Source of the DNA: Bacteroidales bacterium
GTDB lineage: Bacteria; Bacteroidota; Bacteroidia; Bacteroidales; UBA3824
DNA length: 64,000 bases
NCBI GenBank assembly: GCA_016286055.1
Contig: JAEERW010000006.1
Span: 62,001-126,000 of the forward strand
Direction of reading: 5' to 3'
Position 1 is the first letter of the stretch. Every line of letters begins with the position of its first letter. Under the pieces are notes generated by a model, which saw only the letters and a list, made by a program, of their open reading frames with translations, was not told the origin of the DNA and searched no databases. Of the stretch, positions 9,730 through 21,019 are shown piece after piece. The position numbers and the translations under genes were made by a program.

Positions 9730-11103
9730 ATGGTTGCAAAAATACGATTAAAGACTGCAATTTTAATAGCAGTCTTTTTGTGTTTTACAAAAAGCAATGC
9801 ACAGGAGTATAACAACTGGTTGCTTAGTGGTGGTGCTGTGTTATCTTTCGACACGTCTCCTGCCACGTTAATCTGTAATGATAAAGACAATCATTCCAAT
9901 GCATACAACAATTATACAGTTTCACTATCAGATGATAATGGAGATCTGATTCTTTACGGTTTTTTAGAGTCTGATGAGAATACAAATCAATCTACCTATG
10001 TAATCAAAAGTGCAGATGCCAGAAGTCTAATTACAATACCCAGTCCGAATCCGAGAAATGTTATCGGTTGCAAATTGCCACTCGGCGGATACTATATTGC
10101 TGGTGTATTCACAAATACAAACGACCCCTTCTATTCAGCTTTATATATATATAAATTTGACAATAACGGGAATTTGGATAGGGAATACATTTATGATGAA
10201 GGGCACTATTGTTTTTTTATTGATTTTGTTCGCATTGATGACTTTATTGCACTTATCGCTTACCGCAATAATCAAATTGAAACCTACAAACTATCTGCTA
10301 ATGGTTGTTTTCTTTGGAATACTTCAGAAATAAAATTAGATAAGTTTATCGCCATTGGACCCACTTTATTTGACGTAGAACATTCATCCGACAATACCCA
10401 AATAATTGCTACTGCTTTTGACGTTGTCTTTGTTCTCAATTTTAACGAATATAATGGCGAAGTAACTCTTTATCGTAGGTTTGAAAGCAACAAATTTAGA
10501 ACAATGTCGTTTTCTCCAACCAATAGATACTTTTTGATTGTTGATGACGTAAAATTAAAGGGGTTCAGATATGATAAAGATTTTGATTTTGTTCTTGACA
10601 ATCCTGACATAATATACGATTTACCTAAGAATGATAATAATGTAGTTTGCAATCATTGTTGGGAAATGGCAGTAGGGGTTGATGGTAAAATATACTTACA
10701 TCACCAAAATTATGATTATATTTTGGTCCTTGATGGCATAGAATCCGGTAGCATTACTGAAGAAATTATTCAATCTGAGTGTTTAAATCTTACATTTTTT
10801 CCACGAATTCCAAGGATATCAGATTGTAAAGCATCTGCACATTTCGACAATGTCTCTGTTTGTTATGGTGAACCTCTTAATGTAATGCTTTCGGGTACTG
10901 CTCCGTTTGAAGTTTTTTATACCTTGAACGGTGAGGCAAAAAGTTTTAAAACCGACAACATGGAATATCAGATGCCTAATATTTCGGGTAAGTATATAAT
11001 AACAAAAATAAAAGATAATAAATGTGAAACATTGAAGCATTATAACAATACAGCCATTATTGCCCCAAATTTTAAAACAGTGAAAATAATGGAGAAAAAT
11101 TAA
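9730..11103 (+). CDS. Hypothetical secreted protein with C-terminal domain shared with 11941-12549
   Basis: Start chosen at 9730 (signal peptide ILIAVFLCFTKSNAQ); C-terminus VCYGEPLNVMLSGTAPFEVFYTLNGEAKSFKTD. Confidence 0.6.
   Translation: MVAKIRLKTAILIAVFLCFTKSNAQEYNNWLLSGGAVLSFDTSPATLICNDKDNHSNAYNNYTVSLSDDNGDLILYGFLESDENTNQSTYVIKSADARSLITIPSPNPRNVIGCKLPLGGYYIAGVFTNTNDPFYSALYIYKFDNNGNLDREYIYDEGHYCFFIDFVRIDDFIALIAYRNNQIETYKLSANGCFLWNTSEIKLDKFIAIGPTLFDVEHSSDNTQIIATAFDVVFVLNFNEYNGEVTLYRRFESNKFRTMSFSPTNRYFLIVDDVKLKGFRYDKDFDFVLDNPDIIYDLPKNDNNVVCNHCWEMAVGVDGKIYLHHQNYDYILVLDGIESGSITEEIIQSECLNLTFFPRIPRISDCKASAHFDNVSVCYGEPLNVMLSGTAPFEVFYTLNGEAKSFKTDNMEYQMPNISGKYIITKIKDNKCETLKHYNNTAIIAPNFKTVKIMEKN
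9750..9780 (+). terminator. Intrinsic-terminator-like hairpin inside the 5' coding end of the 9730 CDS
   Basis: aaagactgc-aattttaata-gcagtcttt followed by T-tract. Confidence 0.55.
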
Positions 11104-11169
11104 TGGAAATAATAAATGATTGTTATTTTTGCCAAAAACTAAAACTAACACTATCAAAAACAATATAAT

Positions 11170-11922
11170 ATGAGTAATCAAGATTTGCAATCAAAAATAT
11201 CCGAGTTTTTTACAAAGCATAATACAATGCATATAGTTGAGGAACCGGATTATTCCAATTTTAACAACGTAATTGATACTGCAAAGGCTGTGGCAAGGGC
11301 TACTCAACACGGTGTGTATCTGTTTGATTATTATAAACGCGATGTGGTTTATGCTTCGCAAAATATGCTCTCGTGGTGTGGCATTACTAAGTCTGAGTTT
11401 AAAAAGTGTGGTTTTGAGGTGTATCTAAAATGTATTCCCGAAGAAGATTTAAAAATGTTGTTTGTAATTAACAATGCCGCATTTGAGTTCTTTAATAAAA
11501 ATATATCTATTAAAAATTTAAACTATTCACTTTCGTACGATTTTCGTGCATGCGATTTTATGTTGCATCAGCATTATACTCCCGTGTTGGCAAAAAACGA
11601 TAAAATTTGGTTGGCTATGTGCATTGTAACAGTGTCATCAACAAAAAAATCGGGCAATATAATTATGGAAACAGAACACGGTAATTATGAGTATTCATTA
11701 AAAAAAGGTCAATGGATACCGCTGCCTATAGTAAAATTATCTTATAAAGAAAAACTTATTATCCGTTATTCTTCACAGGGTTATTCTATGAAAGAAATTG
11801 CAGAGAAAACCAATTCGAGTGAATTTACCATAAAAAATCAAAAGCAAAAACTATTTAATAAATTGAAAGTAAATAGTATTTGTGAGGCAGTTCAATATTG
11901 TGTAACAAACGGTTTGTTGTAA
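11170..11922 (+). CDS. LuxR-type HTH transcriptional regulator with PAS-like N-terminus
   Basis: C-terminal SYKEKLIIRYSSQGYSMKEIAEKTNSSEFTIKNQKQKLFNKLKVNS. Confidence 0.75.
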   Translation: MSNQDLQSKISEFFTKHNTMHIVEEPDYSNFNNVIDTAKAVARATQHGVYLFDYYKRDVVYASQNMLSWCGITKSEFKKCGFEVYLKCIPEEDLKMLFVINNAAFEFFNKNISIKNLNYSLSYDFRACDFMLHQHYTPVLAKNDKIWLAMCIVTVSSTKKSGNIIMETEHGNYEYSLKKGQWIPLPIVKLSYKEKLIIRYSSQGYSMKEIAEKTNSSEFTIKNQKQKLFNKLKVNSICEAVQYCVTNGLL

Positions 11923-11940
11923 AATAATCAAATAGTAATT

Positions 11941-12549
11941 ATGGTTAGATTTTTATTCACATTGATTATTTCAATAGGCATATCTTTAATTTCTTTTTCT
12001 ATGTCTTTTGCTTTATCAAATGACCCCCCATCAATTCCCTTGCCCGATGTTTGCACCTCACAAACCAAAACTTACAGCGTAGACAATCCCGAACAAGGTA
12101 TAGTATATTATTGGGAAGTTGTAGGCGGAGAACTTAGTGCAACAACAGGCAGCGAAGTATCGGTAAAATGGGCTGATACCGAAGGAAACGGCACATTAAG
12201 CGTTTATAGTAAGCATATAGAATCAGGATGTGTGTCCGATAAAATTGTATACTCTGTAAAACGTAAAAAATCCCCTACGGTTGAATTCGACAACGCCTCA
12301 GTTTGTTACGGAGAGCCGCTCAAAGTTATTCTTTCGGGCTCTGCTCCGTTTGAAGTTTTTTATACCTTGAACAATGAATCTAAAAGTTTTAAAACCGATG
12401 TTGCCGAGGTTCAGATGCCTAATGTTTCGGGAAATTACCAACTTATAAAGGTTACAGATGATAGTGCATGCGAGTTTTCTCCGATTCAAAATAATACCGC
12501 GGTTATTGTTCCTGAATTAAAAAAACTGATTATACAAGTGGTAAAATAA
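11941..12549 (+). CDS. Hypothetical secreted protein with PKD-like domain
   Basis: Signal peptide; YWEVVGGELSATTGSEVSVKWADTEGNGTLSV; C-terminal repeat of the 9730 CDS domain. Confidence 0.6.
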   Translation: MVRFLFTLIISIGISLISFSMSFALSNDPPSIPLPDVCTSQTKTYSVDNPEQGIVYYWEVVGGELSATTGSEVSVKWADTEGNGTLSVYSKHIESGCVSDKIVYSVKRKKSPTVEFDNASVCYGEPLKVILSGSAPFEVFYTLNNESKSFKTDVAEVQMPNVSGNYQLIKVTDDSACEFSPIQNNTAVIVPELKKLIIQVVK

Positions 12550-12597
12550 TTTTTTTTCTATTTTTACCCCGAAAAAAAAACTAAAACCTCAATCATC

Positions 12598-13590
12598 ATG
12601 AAACACACCTTTTTATTATCATCATTATTATTCCTCTCTGCCTGCGGTGGTAGAGTGTCGGAAAATGTTAAAATTCAGTCTAATAGAGACAACATTATCG
12701 ACGTTAAGGATAAGGTTAAAATTATCGATTTTAAAGATGTTTTTATTGGAAGACGTGCAAATGCTCATATTGTTGATAACTATTTGGTTATCACCGATTA
12801 CACTTCTCATGAAAATATGCTTCATCTATTCGATAGCGAAACTTTTGAATATGTGGTTTCTACTGCACACTACGGTCAAGGTCCCGGTGAATTTGTATCT
12901 ATCGGTCCCGTTATCGACAACCATCGAGGCGAGTTTTATGTAGCCGATTTTGGTAAATATGAAATTATGTCATATAATATTGATAGCCTTGTAAAAATTC
13001 CTGATTATAAGCCATATACAAAGTTTATGATGTCAGGAAAAGCCTTTCCTGCCGATTATTATTATGTTAATGATACTCTTTGTTATTGCGAGGTTATTAT
13101 ACCAACAAGTGCATCTACTTTTCGTCAGTGTTCGGGAACTTGGAATATGAGCAACGGTAATTTAACACAATTTGCCGATAGTATTTCTACTAATAATCAA
13201 CGTTTTAGTGTAGCAGTTGATATTTCTGACAGTATTTTTGTAGAGTGTCATATCCAATTAGATTTATTGCGTTTTTTTAATTTCACAGGCGAATTACAAT
13301 ATTCAATTCAAGGACCAAATTATGGCAGTAGTATTAATGATAATTTCCATTCGGCCATTTTTACAAAAGACTATCTTTTAGCGCTTTATACCGGCGATGA
13401 ATGGAATAAAAGAGCCCAACCTAAGACACTCCAAATCTTTAAGAAAAACGGTGATTATGTTGCTACCTTGGATTTGGGGGTTCAATCATTCCGTTTTTGT
13501 TATGACGACCGCCACAATCGCCTTATTTTCTGTTTAATAAACGAAATCGACCAATTTGCTTATTTAGATTTAGACGATGTTAAACTATAA
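12598..13590 (+). CDS. 6-bladed beta-propeller-like lipoprotein
   Basis: Lipobox LLFLSACGG; GQGPGEF motif typical of Bacteroidetes beta-propeller lipoproteins. Confidence 0.65.
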   Translation: MKHTFLLSSLLFLSACGGRVSENVKIQSNRDNIIDVKDKVKIIDFKDVFIGRRANAHIVDNYLVITDYTSHENMLHLFDSETFEYVVSTAHYGQGPGEFVSIGPVIDNHRGEFYVADFGKYEIMSYNIDSLVKIPDYKPYTKFMMSGKAFPADYYYVNDTLCYCEVIIPTSASTFRQCSGTWNMSNGNLTQFADSISTNNQRFSVAVDISDSIFVECHIQLDLLRFFNFTGELQYSIQGPNYGSSINDNFHSAIFTKDYLLALYTGDEWNKRAQPKTLQIFKKNGDYVATLDLGVQSFRFCYDDRHNRLIFCLINEIDQFAYLDLDDVKL

Positions 13591-13600
13591 TAAGTATTCA

Positions 13601-13635
13601 AAAAAAATACCGCTCCATTCCGGGGCGGTATTTTT
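13601..13635. terminator. Bidirectional terminator between convergent genes
   Basis: aaaaaaataccgctccattccggggcggtattttt. Confidence 0.8.
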
Positions 13636-13660
13636 ATATAGATTATTGTAATTTAATCAA

Positions 13661-14656
13661 TTACATAGCCTGAGCCACAGCAACGGCAACTGCAACAGTA
13701 GCGCCTACCATGGGGTTGTTGCCCATGCCGAGGAATCCCATCATTTCTACGTGTGCGGGAACTGATGAAGAACCTGCAAACTGAGCATCTGAGTGCATAC
13801 GACCCATAGTGTCGGTCATACCGTAAGAAGCGGGACCTGCTGCCATATTGTCGGGGTGAAGTGTACGACCTGTACCACCGCCCGATGCTACTGAGAAGTA
13901 TTTCTTGCCCTGTTCAACACATTCTTTCTTGTATGTGCCGGCAACGGGGTGCTGAAAACGGGTGGGGTTGGTAGAGTTTCCTGTGATAGAAACGTCAACG
14001 CCCTCTTTGTGCATAATGGCAACGCCTTCGCGAACGTCGTCGGCACCGTAGCAGCGAACGCCACCGCGAACACCGTCAGAGTATTTGGTTTCGTTGATGA
14101 TTTTTACTTCGCCGGTGTAGTAGTCGAATTCAGTTTGAACGTATGTGAAACCGTTGATACGCGAAATAATTTTAGCGGCATCTTTTCCAAGACCGTTGAG
14201 GATTACGCGCAAGGGTTTTTTACGAACTTTGTTTGCCATTTCGGCGATTTTGATAGCACCTTCGGCAGCAGCGTAAGATTCGTGACCAGCGAGGAAAGCG
14301 AAACAAGCGGTTTCTTCGCGGAGCAGACGTGCTGCAAGGTTGCCGTGTCCGAGACCTACTTTGCGGTCGTCGGCAACAGAGCCGGGAATACAGAATGCCT
14401 GCAAGCCTTCGCCGATAGCCTCAGCAGCGTCGGCAGCGGTTTTAACGCCTTTTTTGATGGCGATAGCAGCGCCTACAACGTAAGCCCATTTTGCATTCTC
14501 GAAACAGATTTTCTGAGTGTCTTCGCACATTTTGTAGGGGTCGAGACCTTTGGCAGTGCAGATAGCCTTTGCTTCGTCGATATCTTTGATACCGTATTTA
14601 TTGAGAGCGGCGTTGATCTGGTTGATGCGGCGCTCGTAACTTTCAAATAATGCCAT
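13661..14656 (-). CDS. GGGtGRT protein
   Basis: SVASGGGTGRTLHPDNMAAGPASYG signature; adjacent to NifU-like gene. Confidence 0.85.
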   Translation of the reverse strand: MALFESYERRINQINAALNKYGIKDIDEAKAICTAKGLDPYKMCEDTQKICFENAKWAYVVGAAIAIKKGVKTAADAAEAIGEGLQAFCIPGSVADDRKVGLGHGNLAARLLREETACFAFLAGHESYAAAEGAIKIAEMANKVRKKPLRVILNGLGKDAAKIISRINGFTYVQTEFDYYTGEVKIINETKYSDGVRGGVRCYGADDVREGVAIMHKEGVDVSITGNSTNPTRFQHPVAGTYKKECVEQGKKYFSVASGGGTGRTLHPDNMAAGPASYGMTDTMGRMHSDAQFAGSSSVPAHVEMMGFLGMGNNPMVGATVAVAVAVAQAM

Positions 14657-14664
14657 AGTGTTTA

Positions 14665-15357
14665 TTATTCTTTACGTGGATCAATATATTTAACTGCGTC
14701 TTTGAAACGGCCGTATGTGCCTTTTGCCTTTTCGATAGCCTCAGGACCTGTTGCGCCGCCTTTGAGAGCGTCCATAAGTTTGCCTAGGTTTACAAATTCG
14801 TAACCGATAACTTCGTTGTTGGCATCGAGAGCCATCTTGGTGCAGTAGCCTTCGGTCATTTCAAGGTAGCGGCTGCCTTTTGCTTTTGTGCCGTACATTG
14901 TACCCACTTGGCTGCGGAGGTTTTTGCCGAGGTCTTCGAGCGATCCGCCAACGGGAAGTCCGCCTTCTGAGAAAGCCGACTGTGTACGTCCGTAAACAAT
15001 CTGCAAGAAAAGTTCGCGCATTGCGGTGTTGATAGCGTCGCATACGAGGTCGGTGTTGAGGGCTTCCAAAAGGGTCTTGCCAGGAAGAATTTCAGATGCC
15101 ATAGCGGCTGAGTGGGTCATACCAGAGCAACCGAGAGTTTCAACGAGTGCTTCCTCGATAATGCCCTCTTTTACGTTGAGGGTGAGTTTGCAGCATCCCT
15201 GTTGGGGTGCGCACCAACCGATACCGTGTGTAAGGCCCGAAATGTCCTTAATCTCTTTTGCATGCACCCATTTGCCTTCCTCAGGTATGGGAGCATTGGC
15301 GTGATTTGCGCCTTTTGCAACACAGCACATGTGCTGCACTTCGTTTGTGTAAATCAT
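14665..15357 (-). CDS. Iron-sulfur cluster assembly scaffold (NifU-like) protein
   Basis: VETLGCSGMTHSAAMASEILPGKTLLEAL; paired with the GGGtGRT gene. Confidence 0.75.
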   Translation of the reverse strand: MIYTNEVQHMCCVAKGANHANAPIPEEGKWVHAKEIKDISGLTHGIGWCAPQQGCCKLTLNVKEGIIEEALVETLGCSGMTHSAAMASEILPGKTLLEALNTDLVCDAINTAMRELFLQIVYGRTQSAFSEGGLPVGGSLEDLGKNLRSQVGTMYGTKAKGSRYLEMTEGYCTKMALDANNEVIGYEFVNLGKLMDALKGGATGPEAIEKAKGTYGRFKDAVKYIDPRKE

Positions 15358-15489
15358 AAAACTATCTATTTGTTTGTTTGTTTGTTTTGTTATCGCTATA
15401 ATATAATTCGCTGCAAATTTATAAAAATAATCAATCCACCGAATGTTTTTTCGGGATTTTTTTTGAATGACTACTAAGTGGCAAAAAAA

Positions 15490-15514
15490 TAGACCGCCAA
15501 TGGATGACGGTCTA
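15490..15514 (-). terminator. Terminator downstream of eno
   Basis: agaccgccaatggatgacggtct flanked by A/T tracts. Confidence 0.65.
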
Positions 15515-15552
15515 AAAAATTAAGTAAAACTAAGTAATTAGTTTATAATGAT

Positions 15553-16908
<1,356 letters not shown>

Positions 16909-16923
16909 TTAATATATAGTGTA

Positions 16924-18021
16924 TTATGATTTCACTTTAAAAAATTCTTCAAACAAGGCTACGGTTTTTTCTATTCCGTCGGTGATTTCGCTTAACAGAA
17001 TGTACTCGTCGGCTGTGTGCGAGCGGTTGCTGTCGCCAGGACCCATTTTGAGGCTTGCGTATGGCATAACGGCGCGGTCGGATGTGGTGGGCGAACCAAA
17101 CAACTTGAATCCACGTTTTGCTGCCAACTGTATAAACGGGTGATTTTCATCTATATGCGACGATTTCAACTTAAACGAACGGGGCTTTACCTCGGTGTCT
17201 TTGTTGGGAATTTCGCGACGGATAATGTCTAAAACCTCTTGGTGAGTGTATTTTTCGGTGATGCGCACGTCTACCATAAACGAACATTCCGAAGGAATAA
17301 CGTTGTGCAAAGTGCCTGCGTTAACGCCTGTTACTGTGCATTTTACATCGCCAAGCCACGGAGATGTTTTTTCAAATTTGTAGTTTTTAAACCACGCGAT
17401 GTCGTCCATAGCCTTGTAGATGGCGTTGATGCCTGTGTTGCGTGCGGCGTGTCCCGTTTTGCCGTGAGCCAGACAGTCGAGAACCAATATACCTTTCTCT
17501 GCCACAGATATTTCCATACAGGTAGGTTCGCCCACAACGGCAAATTCAATAGGCGGAAGTTTGTCTAATATACTTTGCACACCATTGTCGCCTGAATTTT
17601 CTTCTTCGGCAGTAATGGCAACTATCAGATTATAAGGTAATTGCTCATTATTGTAAAAGTATAAAAACGTGGTAATGAGGTTGATAGCCGGACCACCGGC
17701 ATCGTTTGAGCCGAGACCATAGAGAATGCCGTTTTCTACATCGGGCGAAAACGGGTCGCGAGTGTAAGTTTTGGCAGGTAACACCGTGTCGTGGTGCGAG
17801 TTAAAGAGGATAGTGGGCTTTTTTTCGTCGAAATTTTTGCTCACAGCCCATACATTATTAAGGTGTCGGTAAACGTCCGCCACGCCGTGATTCTTTAAGT
17901 AATTGAATATCAGTTCGGCAGTCTTATCCTCACTGCGCGAAACCGACGGCGTGCGTATTAGATTTTTTAAAAGTTCGATACCCTCGTCGGTCAGGGATTT
18001 TAACAGATTTGATTGTTGCAT
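16924..18021 (-). CDS. M20 family metallo-hydrolase (ArgE/DapE-like)
   Basis: FNSHHDTV, GLGSNDAGG, AITAEEENSG, VGEPT; start taken at MQQSNLLK. Confidence 0.85.
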   Translation of the reverse strand: MQQSNLLKSLTDEGIELLKNLIRTPSVSRSEDKTAELIFNYLKNHGVADVYRHLNNVWAVSKNFDEKKPTILFNSHHDTVLPAKTYTRDPFSPDVENGILYGLGSNDAGGPAINLITTFLYFYNNEQLPYNLIVAITAEEENSGDNGVQSILDKLPPIEFAVVGEPTCMEISVAEKGILVLDCLAHGKTGHAARNTGINAIYKAMDDIAWFKNYKFEKTSPWLGDVKCTVTGVNAGTLHNVIPSECSFMVDVRITEKYTHQEVLDIIRREIPNKDTEVKPRSFKLKSSHIDENHPFIQLAAKRGFKLFGSPTTSDRAVMPYASLKMGPGDSNRSHTADEYILLSEITDGIEKTVALFEEFFKVKS

Positions 18022-18151
18022 AAAGTTTAATTTTTTATCAATGCAAAAATACGAATAACCCACGGCATTGGCAAATATAATTTGTAGGGATATTTTGCCT
18101 CCGCCACAGTGCCGCCGATACCTATTTTTGGGGATAGGAGAGAAGGGGGGA

Positions 18152-18279
18152 TGTAAAATAGTGCGTTTTGCGGAGCGAAAATATGTAAAATAGTGCGTTT
18201 ATGAGAGAGAAAAAATGTAAAATAGTGCGTTTTGGGAAGTCAATTTTTGTAAAATAGTGCGTTTTGATTAGTGAAAATA
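18152..18279. repeat. 4-copy direct repeat array, exact 32 bp period
   Basis: tgtaaaatagtgcgttt at 18152, 18184, 18216, 18248 with divergent 14-nt spacers. Confidence 0.9.
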
Positions 18280-18294
18280 TTGGTTAACAGCGCA

Positions 18295-18558
18295 CTACGC
18301 TGCAATGCCTTCTTCAAATAGATATTCAGGAGCAATGTCGATTGAGCCGTTGAGCCAAGTTACAGTCCATCCGTCGAGAGCAAAGTTCTCGAAAACAGAT
18401 TTGTCGCGGAGCGGTTCAAATAGTTTGCACCGCTCAATCAGCGGAGTGCAGTCAAAAGTTTTAACGCTCCCCTCGTTAAAAGTGAGTTCTAATGTGCAGG
18501 GAGCGATTGTTTTTGCAGATGTTACCCAAATGGTAAGATTTGTTTCAGGCATACGCAA
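18295..18558 (-). CDS. DUF2442 domain protein
   Basis: Short protein with LTFNEGSVKTFDCTPLI...LDGWTVTWLNGSIDIAPEYLFEEG pattern. Confidence 0.8.
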   Translation of the reverse strand: MRMPETNLTIWVTSAKTIAPCTLELTFNEGSVKTFDCTPLIERCKLFEPLRDKSVFENFALDGWTVTWLNGSIDIAPEYLFEEGIAA

Positions 18559-18683
18559 ATGGTTTTAATGATTCTGCAAATGTACCTTTTTATTTTGACA
18601 ATGGCAAATTTTTTATTCATAAATATGAGAAAAAATGGAAATCACAATTTGTGATATCCATTTTTAGGTGGCTTAATGATTGT

Positions 18684-18712
18684 TTTTGAGGTCGCAAAAT
18701 GCGACCTCAAAA
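18684..18712. terminator. Hairpin ttttgaggtcgca-aaa-tgcgacctcaaaa
   Basis: Perfect 13-bp arms; related to hairpin at 20961-20987. Confidence 0.75.
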
Positions 18713-18931
18713 GATATTCTTATCAATGATAATTTGCTGAATACGAAGTACTAATTTTTTATTTAGTATCAAAACAGTGTCGTTCCCCATTTTTTTACGT
18801 GGTTCATTTGGCAAATATAAGATAATGTGATGGGCAAAAGAAGATTGTAAGTTGCCGTGTGTATTAAAAAAAATACTGATATACTCTTGGGAATAAACAA
18901 ATTGTTTTATATATTTGCAAAAAAAGAAATA

Positions 18932-20881
18932 ATGAGTTTTAGAATAGATAAAATTAAGATGTTAGATAAACAAGGATGTGAAGTTGAATTAAATTTTGCA
19001 ACCAATTCTAACTTGAATCTTATAATTGGATTAAATGGTTCTGGTAAATCTTATTTACTTGATCTTATATATTCTTCTTTTTTATTACGGGATAGTGGCT
19101 CTATTAATTTAGATATGGTTAATAATGGAGTAGAGATATACTTTTCAAGAGATGAGCATAAACTGGTTATTAATTCTGATACTTGGGATAGAGATGATGG
19201 ATATTTGACTATTATTTGTGATAATATACAGTATTATTATGGTGAGCAACATAAAGAATATAGGGACGGAGAGATTGTGAATTGTGAAAATGAAGAATTT
19301 GCGTATATTGATGATTTGAACAAGTATCTTCCATCTAATATTTTGGTTTTTAATAATTCAAAAGATGAGAATGCATGGTCTAGAAATAATAATTCTAATA
19401 TAATTCTCTTTAATGCTGAATTGGTATCCATTTCTCTATTGTCTTTGTTTTATGCAAGTACTTTGGGTAGCAATGATATTGTAAATGATTATATTCAATC
19501 AATTATCCATGATGAATCTTTATCGTTAAAAGAGATTTTTATAGATATTCAAGTTGATCCATCTTTGTCTAATAAATGGTTTGAATCGGAGTTTAAGATA
19601 AAGGAATGGAATAATGTAAAAGGGTTTTATAAGCAATCTTTAACGGATTATTTTTCTTTACATAAAGATTTAAATCGAAGCATAAAAGATTTCTTTTGGT
19701 TTCATTATCAAAATGTTTTTAGAGATCGGTTCTCTTGGACAGTATCAGAAAATGTTATTTCATCCTTATCTGATGGACTAAAAAACTACGCTTTGTTGTT
19801 ATGTATGGCTATTGTGGCTGACGAAAATTCGATTATTCTGTTGGATGAGCCTGATGCGAGCATTGATTATACAAAAAAAATGAAACTCATCAACATACTA
19901 AAAAAATGTCCCGGACAAATTTTTTTGACTTCTCATAATCCTGTATTAGTTAGTAATGTAGATCCAAATGCAATTATTATGTTGGATGGTGGGCATCTAA
20001 GTAAAAATGTAAATGTTGCAAGGGCATTGTCAGAATATGGGGACTATAATATGTTGGATGCTTTGGGAATTCAAGGAATGCCATATTTAGTTGTTGTTGA
20101 GGGTCCATCCGATGATAAAATTATTCGTAAGGCTATTGACTTCTTGGATTATACTCAGAGTTTTAATGACGTATTTTTCTTATCTGCCGGAGGTTCTGGT
20201 AATACGGAACATTTTTATAATAATACATTAACTCGATTCCCTAAAAACAATATTAAAAAAGTTTTGTTTATTTTTGACAGAGATAAAGCGGGATATAGTG
20301 GAGGAGACGTAATCGAACGGTTAAAAAAATCATATAAAAAAGATCCCTCACAATTTAATAATGACAATATAACACCTGATATGTTAGATTATTATTTATA
20401 TACAGAACAAGGGAAAAATGACAATTATTATAAATACAAACCACATAATCCTAATAAAACAAAGGATGCATATTTGTATTTTTTTTATTTGGAGAATTAT
20501 ATTAAGGAGGAGAATTATTTTTATGAAGGTAGGAATGTCGTAATTGTTGACAAAATGACTGGTAAACAATTGAAATTCAACGAACTGATGATGTTTTGTC
20601 CAAGTGAAAGTGAATCTAAAAGATGGAAAAAGAGTAATAATAATTCTTGGTGGTCAAAAGTATTGCATTGGTTTCAGTTTAGGGTTTCTAATAAAGATAT
20701 TATTTCTTCTATTGAGTATGGTGATAATAAAGGGAATATTACATATCAAGAGTTGGATAATATAGTCAAACATATAAAAGATGATGTCTTAAATGGCAAT
20801 CACGAAGATATTGGTTATTTTGAAAACTTTAAATATTTATTAGACGATATTTTACGAAAGTTAGGTATAATACAAGAATAG
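18932..20881 (+). CDS. OLD-like ATP-dependent nuclease (ABC-type ATPase + TOPRIM)
   Basis: Walker A IIGLNGSGKSYLL; IILLDEPDASID; TOPRIM-like VVVEGPSDDKII...LFIFDRDKAG; start at MSFRIDK with TATATTTG just upstream (18910-18917). Confidence 0.75.
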   Translation: MSFRIDKIKMLDKQGCEVELNFATNSNLNLIIGLNGSGKSYLLDLIYSSFLLRDSGSINLDMVNNGVEIYFSRDEHKLVINSDTWDRDDGYLTIICDNIQYYYGEQHKEYRDGEIVNCENEEFAYIDDLNKYLPSNILVFNNSKDENAWSRNNNSNIILFNAELVSISLLSLFYASTLGSNDIVNDYIQSIIHDESLSLKEIFIDIQVDPSLSNKWFESEFKIKEWNNVKGFYKQSLTDYFSLHKDLNRSIKDFFWFHYQNVFRDRFSWTVSENVISSLSDGLKNYALLLCMAIVADENSIILLDEPDASIDYTKKMKLINILKKCPGQIFLTSHNPVLVSNVDPNAIIMLDGGHLSKNVNVARALSEYGDYNMLDALGIQGMPYLVVVEGPSDDKIIRKAIDFLDYTQSFNDVFFLSAGGSGNTEHFYNNTLTRFPKNNIKKVLFIFDRDKAGYSGGDVIERLKKSYKKDPSQFNNDNITPDMLDYYLYTEQGKNDNYYKYKPHNPNKTKDAYLYFFYLENYIKEENYFYEGRNVVIVDKMTGKQLKFNELMMFCPSESESKRWKKSNNNSWWSKVLHWFQFRVSNKDIISSIEYGDNKGNITYQELDNIVKHIKDDVLNGNHEDIGYFENFKYLLDDILRKLGIIQE

Positions 20882-20960
20882 AGAGGAAGATAAGCACTAC
20901 TCCATAAATGTTGACTATTTATATTGCATACCTTTATTAAGGTAAATATTAATGAATTAT

Positions 20961-20987
20961 AAAGTGGTCGCAATTTGCGACCACTTT
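20961..20987. terminator. Hairpin aaagtggtcgcaa-t-ttgcgaccacttt
   Basis: Perfect 13-bp arms followed by T-tract. Confidence 0.8.
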
Positions 20988-21019
20988 TTTTGCTAATTGA
21001 TGGGCAAATTCCCTTTTGA

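Noticed and set aside
13949-14650. 233-aa plus-strand ORF
   Set aside because: Antisense of the GGGtGRT gene, no recognisable motifs.
18152-18279. CRISPR array
   Set aside because: Repeats (17-18 nt) and gaps (14 nt) are far too short and no cas genes are present; the same holds for arrays at 29400 and 41296.
18295-18558. DUF2442/DUF4160 toxin-antitoxin pair
   Set aside because: No DUF4160 partner is visible beside either DUF2442 gene (18295 or 53915), so a TA call is not supported.
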